Assembly (NCBI RefSeq): GCF_000003815.2
Contig: NC_049986.1
Location: 11,175,827-11,239,826, forward strand
Direction: 5' to 3'
Source of the DNA: Branchiostoma floridae
Taxonomy: Eukaryota; Chordata; Leptocardii; Amphioxiformes; Branchiostomatidae
Length of the DNA: 64,000 nucleotides
Shown: piece by piece, positions 24,906-36,464 of the stretch
How the letters are laid out: each line of letters begins with the position of its first letter
Numbering within the stretch: the stretch's first letter is position 1
Program-made: the position numbers and the translations under genes
Notes under the pieces: generated by a model
What the model was told of the DNA's origin: nothing
Database searches by the model: none
Seen by the model: the letters and a program-made list of their open reading frames with translations, nothing else

Positions 24906-26573
24906 GTCCTAGGTTTGCTATCAAGTTGATGTCAAACATAGTTTCCCCTTCCAATATGAGATATTGATTTGTGGGTTGTTTATTTAACATCCTCGACAGA
25001 ACGTAGAGGCTGATGTTGTAAAATATAGACTTGCATTTAAAGTATTTGTTGAGATAGGGCCCTGTTAATGACCTGAAATTCCCATAATGAGAAGCTAATC
25101 ATGAGAAGCTTGATGATCGCCTTGTCTGACCTGAAACATAATGACTTCAGCAATTATTTACTTGCACGCCATTGATAGTAACCTCTGGCAGTTTTGTATT
25201 CGGCCTGGTCTCATATATCTTGTTTCAAATAGCACAATGTGGAACATCTGTATGCATAGGCATTCCAATAATAAGAGTCACTAAACAAGTCTTTTACATT
25301 TTGTCTTATTCGTTTAATACACCAGTACATCCAGAAGGATTTTTTTTTCTCGATAAAACAGCGATTCTGTAACGCCCATCTCTGTGCGGGTAAATTATGA
25401 TGATAGGCAGCACCTGTGCCACGATATTCATTGGGGATGAGGAAGGTGGTTGTAAGAACAAGATAACACACATTGTCAAGTAAACAATACATTATTGTTC
25501 TTTCGGGGGTATAAATATTTTATTGTTTCACAAAATAGATAACATAGATGAATGTGATGACTTATCAGATATGTTAACCAATCCACACACCCTATAATTA
25601 TATATACAGAATTCTACAGGAAAATTTCATCTAACGTTACATGTACAAGCTAGTAGACAAACAGGCTTTCACAAAATAAGATTAAACTTTTGATGTGGCA
25701 GCCCTTCAGAAAGAGACAATCACAGGGAATGTACACCTGAACACCGCTTTTGGCAAAGTGCTAAGGAAACGTCTCGTGTATGATCCACTAACCAATTGTT
25801 ATATTCTTAAGATTGTCTTGAATATCATCATTCTTCATTTTAAATGGTCGTACTTTCGAACTTTAGGCCAATTAAGGCTCCAAAATTCTAACCCCTTTGC
25901 GAGCCTTCCGCTATTTCCCCATTCTCGAAAAGATCTATATTTTGGCAATTTGGCGGTCGTTTAACAGTTTTCTGGCCGCGGTCGTGATCGGTACTGCAGA
26001 TTAGGCTCTGATAGGGTATAACCTCCCAATTTGTAAATCTGTCAAAACGTACAACAGATCAAGCTCAAATTCAGCAAATGCCTTCCCTAACAGATCACGA
26101 CACCATCACAAATATTTAGAATTAGATTTCAGACTTTTCAAAAACACCAGTTGACAATTTGTGGATGACTCACGCGTAGCCATTTAACAAGGTGCCCGTC
26201 CGTCAAAGCGCCCCCTACATTAATGTACAGATTACCTTTTGTGCGTAATGAGTTCATTTAAGATATATATGGACATCATCCGCCTTTCCATGACAATTTT
26301 GGCATTTCATTCAACTGTTTGTCCGCTTGTATGGGGTGATGGACTGTCAGAGAAGCCCGACCATCACTCAGAAAACATTACGATTTCACCCCGACATCTG
26401 CTCGGAGACCTGATCCGATTTCTCATGAGTCTTACAACTTTGGCCTTTTACTTTACTTTTCATCCTCTTATGTAACAAACATTTGGAAAACAAGCCGTCA
26501 TTGATATAACAAAGAGATATACCTGCAAAAGGTATAGATTGGTAGACTGATTTTCTAAAAAAAATACTGTACT

Positions 26574-26601
26574 GTGTGTCCAAGGAGCTCCTTGGTGTGT
26601 C
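26574..26601. mobile_element. Micro-palindrome element 4, only 14 bp, with 7-bp target duplication
   Basis: The perfect palindrome CAAGGAGCTCCTTG at 26581-26594 is flanked by identical GTGTGTC 7-mers at 26574-26580 and 26595-26601. It lies inside the spacer of the foldback element. Confidence 0.75.
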
Positions 26602-27099
26602 TTAGCCTCTTTGCAACAATGCCATTTTTTAGATATCAAATATCAGACTGGCATGGTTTGCTGATGATACTGTTCTCAAATAAATCATTCATACCAGAAG
26701 GAAAGACATCGAACGTCCAACCTACAATTCCAGACTGCTAGGAAATTTCCAAAATGACAGCCAATGTTGAGTAAAAGGCTAGATTTGTCAGGAGAAAGCG
26801 GGTGATGTCTTCCTTTATACTTTATCGAACAAAAACATGATGTGTTTATGAATGTAGGCGGCGCTTCGAAAAACGGCCACCATGTAACATGGGCTCCTTG
26901 CAAGGCGCATAGAAGTTTATAATTTTTATGTCAACTCGTGTACTTACAATTCTGACATCTCATTCTAGATGTAAGTGAGGACGTCTTGACCTGTTTGGAA
27001 AAGTATTCACGGGCTTTAGCCTAAAGTCGTATATATTTTCGCATTTTTACAAGTTGGAGGTTATACCCTTTGAGAGCCTAATCTGCAGTACCGCTCCCG

Positions 27100-27302
27100 N
27101 NNNNNNNNNNNNNNNNNNNNNNNNNNNNNNNNNNNNNNNNNNNNNNNNNNNNNNNNNNNNNNNNNNNNNNNNNNNNNNNNNNNNNNNNNNNNNNNNNNNN
27201 NNNNNNNNNNNNNNNNNNNNNNNNNNNNNNNNNNNNNNNNNNNNNNNNNNNNNNNNNNNNNNNNNNNNNNNNNNNNNNNNNNNNNNNNNNNNNNNNNNNN
27301 NN
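27100..27302. other. Assembly gap (N run)
   Basis: A 203-bp run of N inside the right arm of an inverted-repeat element. The fold-back structure may be why assembly failed here. Confidence 0.98.
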
Positions 27303-27392
27303 ATATGACATGTCTCCTTTACACTGTTGAATAGAAGTGGTCGATTTTGCAAATTCTCTGTGATTGTCTCTTTCTGAACAATAGCCACATTC

Positions 27393-28554
27393 GTTGAGAT
27401 AAATATGTGACAGTGCTTTGTCTGTTGTCTATCGATCGATTCAATTTGGAATGCATGATAATATATGTGGACTATCTAATGAATAACAGTGCAATATAAC
27501 ATCGGACGCTGGGAGGTGCTTCTTGATGGCTGGCCGCGAATTTCAAAATTATCCAAGATTTCTTTCAGGGGTTCCATTCTATAATACAAAATGATGAATT
27601 CCAGTTCAGATTTCATTCTGATTACCCTGATGATTATTTTCACATACATAGACACATACCTGGCGTTGAAACTTTATCTTTCTGTACAGGTAATACTACC
27701 TAGCTACTTAATTCTTTTCCTGAGAGTCATATCCGATATCTGTTACATAACTTTGCTATGCTTCCAATTGTTATCTGTTTTTGTCGAATATCAAAATCTC
27801 ACTTATCATGTTTTCAGAATTGATACCGAGGATAATGAGAGTAAAGACTGCGACGCTGGAATGGCTTCACAAATTTACGTCATCTTTAAGCAATTTATAC
27901 AGTTTTCTTTACCCCGTTTGCCTCATTGCGAGGTTTACGTTGTTTATTACATAATTATACGAATGAAAAAGCTCAACACATAAAAGCAGGATAGATCCAT
28001 CTGCATTGGAGGAGAGCAGGCCATTTATTTACACATGCGGCATGTAAAGTTAAGTTTGGTAAAAAAAAGAATCTCACAATTTCTTACTTCGACAATTCTA
28101 GCAACAAAGACAACATCAACAAAACATGACAAGACAAAGTCCATTCATTAACTATTTTGGCTGCCATGAACTCTACCATGGAGAGCTAGTCGAAACATAA
28201 AAGAAAATTCACTGAAAATAGCGTCAACATTCTCTTTACCAAATCTAGCTAGTCTTTTGTCATGAAAGAGTTTTCACACTTTTCATCACCCCTTTCCAGA
28301 ATTCCTACAAGTACATTTATCATCACAAAATCGCACACTGAAAAATAAAGCAAGCAAAAAAACTGAATAAATCTTTGTACTTTGTACAATATATAGATTC
28401 ACATATGTCATTTCACATGGTGACAACAAACATGTTATGTTGCATTGATAGGCAATTGATATGGACGTTTCCAAAGTTTCCGAGGTGGGAAAGGGGTTAA
28501 GAGAAAACAATTCTGTCAGAGGTCTTAACAAACAAAACCTGATAGTAGGATGGA
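27393..28554. other. Intergenic DNA, no gene recognised
   Basis: A 130-residue hydrophobic open frame at 27591-27983 has no recognisable family and AT-rich composition. I regard it as chance. Nothing else was seen. Confidence 0.4.
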
Positions 28555-28912
28555 AGCCTGGTATCCATATCATACTACAGCTAGCACCAGTCCGCTCATC
28601 TGATGACTTCTAGCTTGCCAAATCGCCCAGCACCCGGCCGTCATAATTTGGACGTCATTGATTATTCCGGGTATTCTTTACTATAGAAGCAGTGAATCGG
28701 GGACGGAACTACTGTGTACATGTTCAATCCCTTTCATCATACCGTTGCGAAGACCGCGTAACCTGCAGCCAATCAAAGCTCTCGCTCATAATTCTAGTCG
28801 AGTATCATACTGCCAAACGGTCTTGTATTTAACGGGTACCGGACTTTTTGGCTTGCAACCAATCAGAGGTCAGAGGAGCGACCCGGAGATAGAATAGTAT
28901 GGATACCAGGCT
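28555..28912. mobile_element. MITE with AGCCTGGTATCCAT terminal inverted repeats
   Basis: The left end AGCCTGGTATCCATA is matched by the inverse TATGGATACCAGGCT at the right end. A further inner ATACTA / TAGTAT match is present. It lies between SCAI and neverland. The termini resemble those of the 32954-33078 family but the interior differs. Confidence 0.8.
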
Positions 28913-29267
28913 GACAAGGCCTTGCCTTCCCCTCAGACCATTATGTTGGAAAATGGCGCCCTTACAGTAATTCCTTTTCAAAAGTTGAAGGGTTACAATA
29001 TGTTGGGATACAATATATTGAACGATGGTCCTCAAGAAAATGTTGCTTTGTGAGAATTCGAAGATCTTAACATTCTAAGATTTAAATTTGCTCTGTTCTT
29101 TTGACATCAAGGAGCCTTCATCTTGATGATACATAAGCATCATCGGACAAGAAAATATATCATATTCATGTGAAGTTCGTATTGGATAGCAATCAACATA
29201 AACGAGAGATGGAGATGAAATTTGGCCCCTTTCAACTTTTGAAATGGAATCTCCGTGCAGACGACAT

Positions 29268-31696
29268 CTACCAGTCCAGACTGTTCCTCTCAAACTTGAA
29301 CCTGGGGCTGTTCTGGCTGTAGAACTGGGAGTACCAGCGGCGGTGCCGGGAGATGCTGGAGTCTTCCCGCACCAGCAGCGGTCTCGGCACGTAGCACTTG
29401 TTGTTCCAGATCATGATGTCTCTCTCCACCTGGGGACAAGTGGAAGAGAAATATATAGTTCTATATTTCCTGCGTAGATTTGGTATTTAAAAAAATTCAG
29501 TACCTTATTACCTTTCGATGAGAAAGTCGTTCACATCACGTAAGTCAAAACTATAGCTAGTCATACAATAAAACGAGAACAGCGCATATTACTTCTGACC
29601 ATTTCTGTCATCGCATCTTGATGTTAAAACAATTTCGCAAGCAAAAGTTTAATTTCCAGTAAGAAAAGACGTCTTGGGAAGTTGTTACCTGTACGGACTC
29701 TCCCCAGAGTAAGAACTTGGCGAGGCAGGTGGGCACCCACCGCCCGGTGTACACGCTGTGAGTCAGCCTCTGCAGCAGGGGTTCCACAGGTGTGATGGAC
29801 TGCACCAGCATGAAGTTCCCAAATCCGGACTCCAGGAACAGGAACACGATACCAGGGCCGATCTGGGGAAGGACAGACCGACTCTATAATGAAATGTGCG
29901 CCCCAAGCTTATGGCTCATTAACATCTCATTAAATGTACAACATGTACGCCCCAGAAGCCTGCAGCCTCAAACGGACCATCGTATGGGCCTGATACGGGA
30001 TAGTAGAATCTGGCATAAAATCTGGAAATTGGCCAGGGGAGTCGGTCCACGACAAAGTAACTCCACTAGTAGCAAACCTTCCCTGCATGGCAAATCATTG
30101 TCCCTATAATAGCCAGCGTAGTCAGTCTGGTAGAGACTAGCATCTTTAATTTGGCTGCCGTTTCGGTCTACACACTAATCTCAGCAGGACCATTTGAGTT
30201 TCATGAATGCGCAAGTAAATGCGCAAGCAAACAATGCAAAAATAGCCCCTTATTGATAGATTTCAATATTCTTCAATCAGAGGTTTCGGTCGGGGTTATT
30301 TTTGTATGGCCATTTCTACGATTCTGTTTCCGTAGAGGGGGGAAATGAAAACCTCTGCTTTCAATATTCTAGATACAAATATACAAAATCTGTAAAGTCA
30401 AGTTCAACTGTAGTCAACCCGAGTGTCACTCACCTGTCGGGCAGTGGCCTTGATGTCTGCGATGGAGATCCTATGACCGAACAGGTACATCATGTGCTGT
30501 GTGAGCATGGTGCTGCTATGCGCGTCAGGTGCCGGGTCAGGCTGCCACTCCGCCCGCCACACGTGCTTAGCGAAGTCCCAGGAGGAGGAGTAGATACTGG
30601 AGAGGTCCACACCGGCGGCCACGATCGGTCCGTGCAGGTAGTTCAGGTGAGCGATGTCTGCCGCGTTCTCTGGAACCTCCTGGTTAACATTCAAGTTCAG
30701 CAGAATTTAACATACCTCGAGTTAGACTCTTCGATTTCCAAACTTAAACTTGGGTGGTAATAATGATTGAGTTACTATCAGAAAATTTTCGTGAATGACA
30801 ACATCAAGTCTTCTTTGAATCACCTCAAAGGCTTGAAGTTCTGCATGCCTGACACGTGCACGTGAGACACATGTATGATAGAACAGAGAGGGCAAGTAAT
30901 ACATATCAAATTACTATAGCATGTCATGTTTTTATTAGATTTTAATGAAATAGCGCATGGTTTAAATGGGACACGTCTGTCGTCAAAGCACCTTTTCGGC
31001 TTGATAAGCAAAGTATCTGTCGAACTAGCACTCGGTAATTTCAAAGGTGCTGATTTCTTCCGTTCAGCTCACAACACATACACTGTGATAGAAAATGCGT
31101 TTAACAGTTTACGAGGCCTATTATGGTTCTAGATTTTAATGCAATAACGCATGCTCTAATTCAGGTACGTCTGTCTTCAAAGCAGGCTTGTCATAAGCAA
31201 AGTACATGTGCATGTCCAACTAGCATTCATCGGAAATGTCAATAGTCCCGATTTCTTCGTTCAGTTTACAACACACTGCGACAACATATTCCTTAAAGTT
31301 AAACAGTTTACGGTGTCTGTATTTACCTCGATATGTGCGTTGATGATGTGTTCGGTGGTGCCCCGACAGGTCCAGTCGCCGCTGGCTATCTCATCTATGA
31401 TGGGCGGTGTCCAGGTGGGCTCTATCCCGTCACAGTGATACCAGATGTAGACACACCCATTCCTCTCCAGGCACGGCCACGACTTCACTCGGGCGAAATC
31501 AGGAACTAATCAAGTACAAAGTAGTGTTGTTAGAAATGCTGGGTCACATCTGCGAACAGGGGCCCCACTGGGCTGTTTGCGAGGACAACAAACAAAAGTG
31601 TATAATGATCAAGAAATATACATAGCTTATGCTCATAACTATCTTTTAGGCGTTTTTGTTTTGTTTTACTTGTTTTGTGTTACTTTTTAATGTTTT

Positions 31697-31776
<80 letters not shown>

Positions 31777-34700
31777 CGCATCTTTTGTATCGCATATCGT
31801 GCTTTTCTTTTCCGCACTTCTTTCTTCTGACCTTCCTTCAATTTGGAAGCGTGACAGAAGCATTACGCTGAGAATGTAGTAATTATCGATTACCAATACG
31901 GGATTATCGTTGCGTATCGAATACAAGTATCACACTAGTATCGCACAAAGCAAGCGATGAAATAAACCGAAATGATTTAGATGTAGAGTGTTAGCTGGGA
32001 GTCAGTGATCATGTGATTACATTATCTGGCCACAACGTTCCCAGATAAATGAGTTATTGGTCTGTCTATATCTGTAAAAAATCAAAGAGAATGGCGTAAC
32101 CTGAAATAAGACAAAAAGGAAATTGGAGCAAATGAGATAAGGTATAAATGGAATCAACCTAATGAAATAAAGTAAAGTGAAGAAGATGAAACAGAATGAA
32201 ACGAAATGGAAGAATATCCAAAGAAGGATGCGTGGCAGATGTACTTTAGATCCTCAACGGACTCCATAATCAATGGACCAGTTACAAAGTTGTTCCAACA
32301 CGAAGGAAGCACTCACCATGAATCTACACAGATGAGTTTTCATTCGAATAGTCAAGACCAGCTTTAATTCTTTTTTTCCGTCCCTCTCATTGTTTGGGAG
32401 TCAATGTTGTTGATTTTCATCAATTTTATGTACTGAAGTTCAGATTTTGGGAACGGATGGGGTGAAATTTTTGTTCGTTTCAACAAGCAAATTTCTGTCC
32501 CGGGACAGAGGAATGGATCCTGGAGACTGCCCTGGCACTCACTACCCACCTTTCTCGGCGTATGGGATGCCCATACACTTGCCGTCCTCTCCCCTGAACT
32601 TCCAGCCGTGGAAGGGGCACTGTAGACAGTCTCCCACCACCGTGCCTCCCATGGACAGGTCCGCACCCAGGTGGGGACAGTAGGCATCCAGCACAGACAC
32701 GCTCCCACCAGCACTCCGGAACACGGCAAGCTTCTCTCCTAGAAAAACGGGGTTTTGTTACGGTGGTACAAAGAATATTAAATGCCTTTGGTCCTTCCGG
32801 AACACAGCAGGTTTCTACGCCAGAAAAACGTGCTTTTGTTACCATGTTTCAATGAATAGGAAGGCAAGTAAAATGTGTTTAATTGGTCCAAAAGGATTTA
32901 TTTTTGTAGCCTCCGCTAGGCCTTCCTAATGGGATCTGGATAGTAGAATTCGGTAGCCTGGGTACCATACGGATAGTAGTTCGCTCCTATGTTCGCTTCT
33001 GCTATCCACAGAGAAGCGACTGTATATAGTGTATAATGAACACCGGAGCGAACCACTTTCCGGATGGTACCCAGGCTAAGAATTCGGTAAATGTATGGTG
33101 AACAAGATATAAAAAACGGAAGTTCCGCTGCAGTGTCTTGGACAGCCGATAGGGGGCCCACAATAGAACTTGACCTTCGTTTTCTTGCCACCAACCAAGT
33201 ATCACGCACACACGTACACACACAGACACACGCACACGAGCAGACAGACCAAAAACAATGCCTCCATTTTTCATGAAGGTAACAATGGTAACTGCGCTAG
33301 CAAATAAAACCCTATGGTGGCCAAATTCCTTCCAGTAAATCAGTCTTTCTTTAGCTACATAATATAACTTCAACTTAAACGATTTCAGCTAGCGTTATTA
33401 GTCTGGTGGAGACTATTCTTACTCAGGGTATTATCTCATTATTTTTGTACAATGCACACATAAAGATATAGTGACAATTTGTCCCCATATCTTTATGTAT
33501 GCAATGAAAAAAGAAGAAGTGTAATAAAATTGTAATTTCCATCGCTGTATCAACATCTCACGTGACAAGCCGACTACCTTATGATGTAAGGTAGTCGGCG
33601 TCATTAGGGCAAAAGAAATTGCCACACCTCATTTGCAGAAGATCCTGTATCTATTTGTTTAGAACAAACCGTTGAAGACCACGCCCCCACCAATTGACTG
33701 TGATTTCAAAGTGCCCCTCCCACTATTCATTGTGCAGTGTGTAATTTGTGACACGGCCCCGCCCCGGGCCGGTTAATTGCTACTCTAAATGAAGATGTAA
33801 TTGTAACTGCAGATTTAAATGCACTGTTAAGTTAAGTCCAGTGCATGAGGCAAGGTTGTCTTGGCGGATGCCTGCACTTTACCAGTAACAGCCTTTGTAA
33901 AAAAAACTTGTTAAAATACATTTCCTGACGCCCCTTGGGATTTTCAAATGGTACCGCCCTAGTAATTAGATTGTGTTGAGCAGATCAAGGGCTCAGCATT
34001 TGTTACTGAGTAATTCATGGCTTGTTTTCGGACGCATTGATCGCCGTTGAGCGTGCTGAATACACGTATGTTGACAGTAGTCCCAGTGACATGCCACACC
34101 CCAACGAAACTCAGAATGGCCGCTTCCGGAATCAACAAAGCGTGACTATTGGTCTGTTGGAAGTCTGTGTCGGTGCGACATTGGCATGACATGTCGGGAC
34201 AATTGGGGTATTGCAGGTCTTACTTTGGCAACCCAAGCCAAACTGACTCATTTTTCTTTACACGTGCAACAGAGCGCTGAAAATGGATCACGCTGTGGTT
34301 AACCCTGCTCTTTGTTCTCAGTAGAAAGGGTTAACACGCTTTGTAGACACACTGTAGTGTGTGATGGGACAATTCCGTTAGAAACATACGCCACCCCGCC
34401 CACCAACACACATACACACAAGCACACACTAATAATGCATATTCGAGAAATATAGAATGACTGTCCCTGTGTGGGTTAGCCTGGGTACCCAATCCTGAAG
34501 GTACTAAGTAGTTCGCTCTGACGTTTATCATACACTATAACGTTATACAGTCGCTTCTTTGCTGTTCCAGAGAGATTATAGGAGCGAACTAATAGTACTA
34601 ACCGGATGGTACTAATGCTAAATATGGGTCGCCAAGCATTGACATGTAAGCTGTAACGCTACAATAAAAAGTTACACGATTACTTTACACCAATAGAGCA

Positions 34701-35213
34701 TCAATGAACGCGGCCTGTGCGTTGATATATCTCGACAAAGAGCTGTAAAAACCGTGACTCAGAAATTCAAACACGCAAAGCCTTACCGAGTACTGTTACT
34801 CCCTCCACTTGGTTAGGTCGGAGTTGACAGGAGTCCATCACCCTGAACCAGCCGTTCGGGTACACGGGCGGCAGCTCGCCTCTCCTCCGCCGCCGACGCA
34901 CGTCGTTCGCAACGTCCTTGCGAGTGTAGCCGGCAAGTTTGTTGTACCCGACATCGTGAAGAGTCCGACTGATCTTCAATGGACACAGTAGAAGCCGGTA
35001 AAGCCAGGCCGCTATGGCAACACCAACGCCATACAGGGCGAGTTGACTAACAGGTGGGCACTGCCATGGTGTTGACCAGAACTTGTCCCCGATGAGGGCT
35101 AGCGCCCATGCAGCATGGATATCCACTGCCTTGTCCTGTACCAACCCTACCGTAGCTAGGGACGGCACTAGTATGACCAACACCAGTAGGAAAAGGTACC
35201 TGTAGGTCGGCAT
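29268..35213 (-). CDS. nvd: Cholesterol 7-desaturase, Rieske oxygenase Neverland/DAF-36
   Basis: Six exons on the minus strand: 35213-34787, 32738-32550, 31505-31327, 30679-30434, 29862-29689 and 29429-29268, giving 458 residues, typical for the family. Hydrophobic segments near residues 6-24 and 57-77 suggest membrane anchoring. The basic [20 protein letters not shown] block is characteristic. The Rieske [2Fe-2S] site is C163-x-H165 and C183-x2-H186 (YCPHLG, CPFHGW). The mononuclear iron motif is E269-N-A-A-D-I-A-H276-L-N-Y-L-H281. Family members convert cholesterol to 7-dehydrocholesterol, the first step of ecdysteroid and dafachronic acid synthesis; the role in chordates is unknown. It is divergent from HSD17B8 with 1.24 kb between starts. 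Intron 1 carries two MITEs and intron 2 a GT microsatellite. Confidence 0.96.
31702..31774. repeat. (GT)n microsatellite
   Basis: About 73 bp of GT dinucleotide in neverland intron 2. Confidence 0.97.
32945..33087. mobile_element. Intact MITE with 9-bp target duplication
   Basis: The 125-bp element at 32954-33078 has ends TAGCCTGGGTACCAT and GGTACCCAGGCTA and an inner GTTCGCTCC / GGAGCGAAC pair. It is flanked by identical AGAATTCGG at 32945-32953 and 33079-33087. It lies in neverland intron 1. Confidence 0.92.
33108..33285. repeat. Dispersed repeat with CCTCCAT hairpin tail (second copy)
   Basis: It starts with CGGAAGTTCCGCTGCAGTG, which is also present at 57597-57615. It ends with an AGACC-AAAAAC-CCTCCATTTTTCATG tail shared with 17923-17964, preceded by TTGACCTTCGT and a CA-rich stretch. 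Confidence 0.7.
33449..33506. repeat. Short inverted repeat, 17-bp arms
   Basis: TGCACACATAAAGATAT pairs with ATATCTTTATGTATGCA with one mismatch across an 18-bp loop. It lies in neverland intron 1. Confidence 0.7.
33569..33599. repeat. 31-bp perfect hairpin
   Basis: The arms GCCGACTACCTTA and TAAGGTAGTCGGC surround a 5-base loop. No flanking direct repeat was found, unlike the CAAGGA palindromes. Confidence 0.8.
34477..34620. mobile_element. Second copy of the TAGCCTGGGTACC MITE
   Basis: Ends TAGCCTGGGTACC and GGATGGTACTAATGCTA plus an inner GTTCGCTC / GAGCGAAC pair match the copy at 32954-33078. The flanks TGTGTGGGT and AATATGGGT agree at 6 of 9 positions, suggesting an older insertion. 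Confidence 0.8.
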
Positions 35214-36456
35214 CGCTGTTGAGTCCGTACCTCTGCCCAGGTGTCACCCCCCTCAGTAACACGAGCGGCCGCTTTGTTTACGCTATAAGATGCGGCTGTT
35301 TTACGACATGGTAAACAGAAGCTGGAGTCACCAAGCACGCTGCCATGACGGCAACAAAACAAAACAAAAAGAACGTAACCCTAGCTTCAGGACGAATCGA
35401 ACAGGTGTTTTGAAAGTCAACGCCCTGTCGTACGTACGTTCGACGTGTTCCAACGTACGGCTCTGACAGAAGACGTTACCAAACTATGATGCTTGTTACC
35501 ATGACGACGTTACGAGTTTGTCATCGCAAGGCTACCGAGTCTTTGATCTACAGTACTGCTGACGCTGTTGAGGCAAATATCAAACGAATCCACCCACTCA
35601 GACGGCACAAAGACTTTTGATTGGTACATGGGATTAGCCAGATAAAATCGCGCGCTTCGGAGGGCCCCAGGTAACAACCGGTCTTCAGCACAATGAGTTG
35701 TTACGTGACGAGCCTGTGACGAAGGTGGAAATATTTCATTGTCGTCAGAAGCAACGAGAACTTACGAAATCAAACCAAATGTAGAAAAGGGGCAGTTCTT
35801 CCTCTTATTTTCTTGAGTCTGCCGTGTTCAACTTATTGAAGATTCTGTATCCTATGACGTTACTTGTTAGACATTATAATGAAGATTGATTGATTAAGGA
35901 GAGTTGTCACAGGTGTTCAAGGTGTGGTTTACCTGTAAAATCACACTGTCATTGTTGTTAACATGTTGGTTACTAAACACCCATTGATGTACAACTTTAC
36001 GATATTGGTGATCCACAGACACTAAATATGTCTATCAGACAAAGAGAGGCCAAAACATCAAAAAAATATTTCCTGTCTGCCTGAATCTTTTTCTCTATTG
36101 TAAAAGTTAGAATCACAGACACAACGTAACAGGTGCCAGCTCCATTTTGAGTACGAATCCCTGCTGATATGTGCGTCATCTATCAACATTAATCTGAACT
36201 GCAGGGAAGCTTGCGCTTCTGTACATCTTTGAGTAATGACCTTGCATTCAATCAACCAATGGTGTGGCCGTTTTTCTCAAAGGTATTTAAACCATGTATT
36301 TCGAGTTTTGCGCTGTCAAACTAACAAACGATGGTGAAAACCATATTCAAACTTCGCGGGTGACAGAAAAGTGAGACCTGTTCTCTTATTGGTCAGGTAT
36401 AACACGACGTCTTTCATTGGCGGAGAGGGCTTTCTACTCTAGTTTCGCAAGGCAAG
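35214..36456. other. Divergent intergenic region of neverland and HSD17B8
   Basis: This 1.24-kb stretch should contain both promoters. No further gene was seen. Confidence 0.5.
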
Positions 36457-36464
36457 ATGGCGGC
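36453..36464 (+). promoter_or_regulatory. YY1-type element overlapping the HSD17B8 start codon
   Basis: CAAGATGGCGGC matches the classical YY1 consensus and spans the initiator ATG. This arrangement is common in animal housekeeping genes, where the site usually sits just downstream of the transcription start. Confidence 0.55.

Larger units (their letters stand above)
25692..27392. mobile_element. Foldback-type element with arms of about 500 bp, interrupted by an N gap
   Basis: The left end GATGTGGC...CAGAAAGAGACAATCACAG at 25692 is matched inversely by 27302-27392. CGGTACTGCAGATTAGGCTC with AGGGTATAACCTCC at 25990-26030 is matched inversely at 27054-27095. AGTTGACA and AAGCGCC...CTACATT at 26150-26222 match inversely at about 26840-26930. 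The 203-bp gap falls where the right arm should pair with about 190 bp of the left arm. No transposase was recognised. Confidence 0.8.

Noticed and set aside
27591-27983. 130-residue hydrophobic open frame
   Set aside because: No recognisable family, AT-rich context, no splice or conservation evidence; probably chance.
28916-28925. CAAGGCCTTG palindrome
   Set aside because: No flanking direct repeat and the wrong core; it sits at the edge of another MITE.
31656-31926. Open frames made of Cys-Val or Thr-His dipeptide repeats
   Set aside because: Translation of the GT microsatellite.
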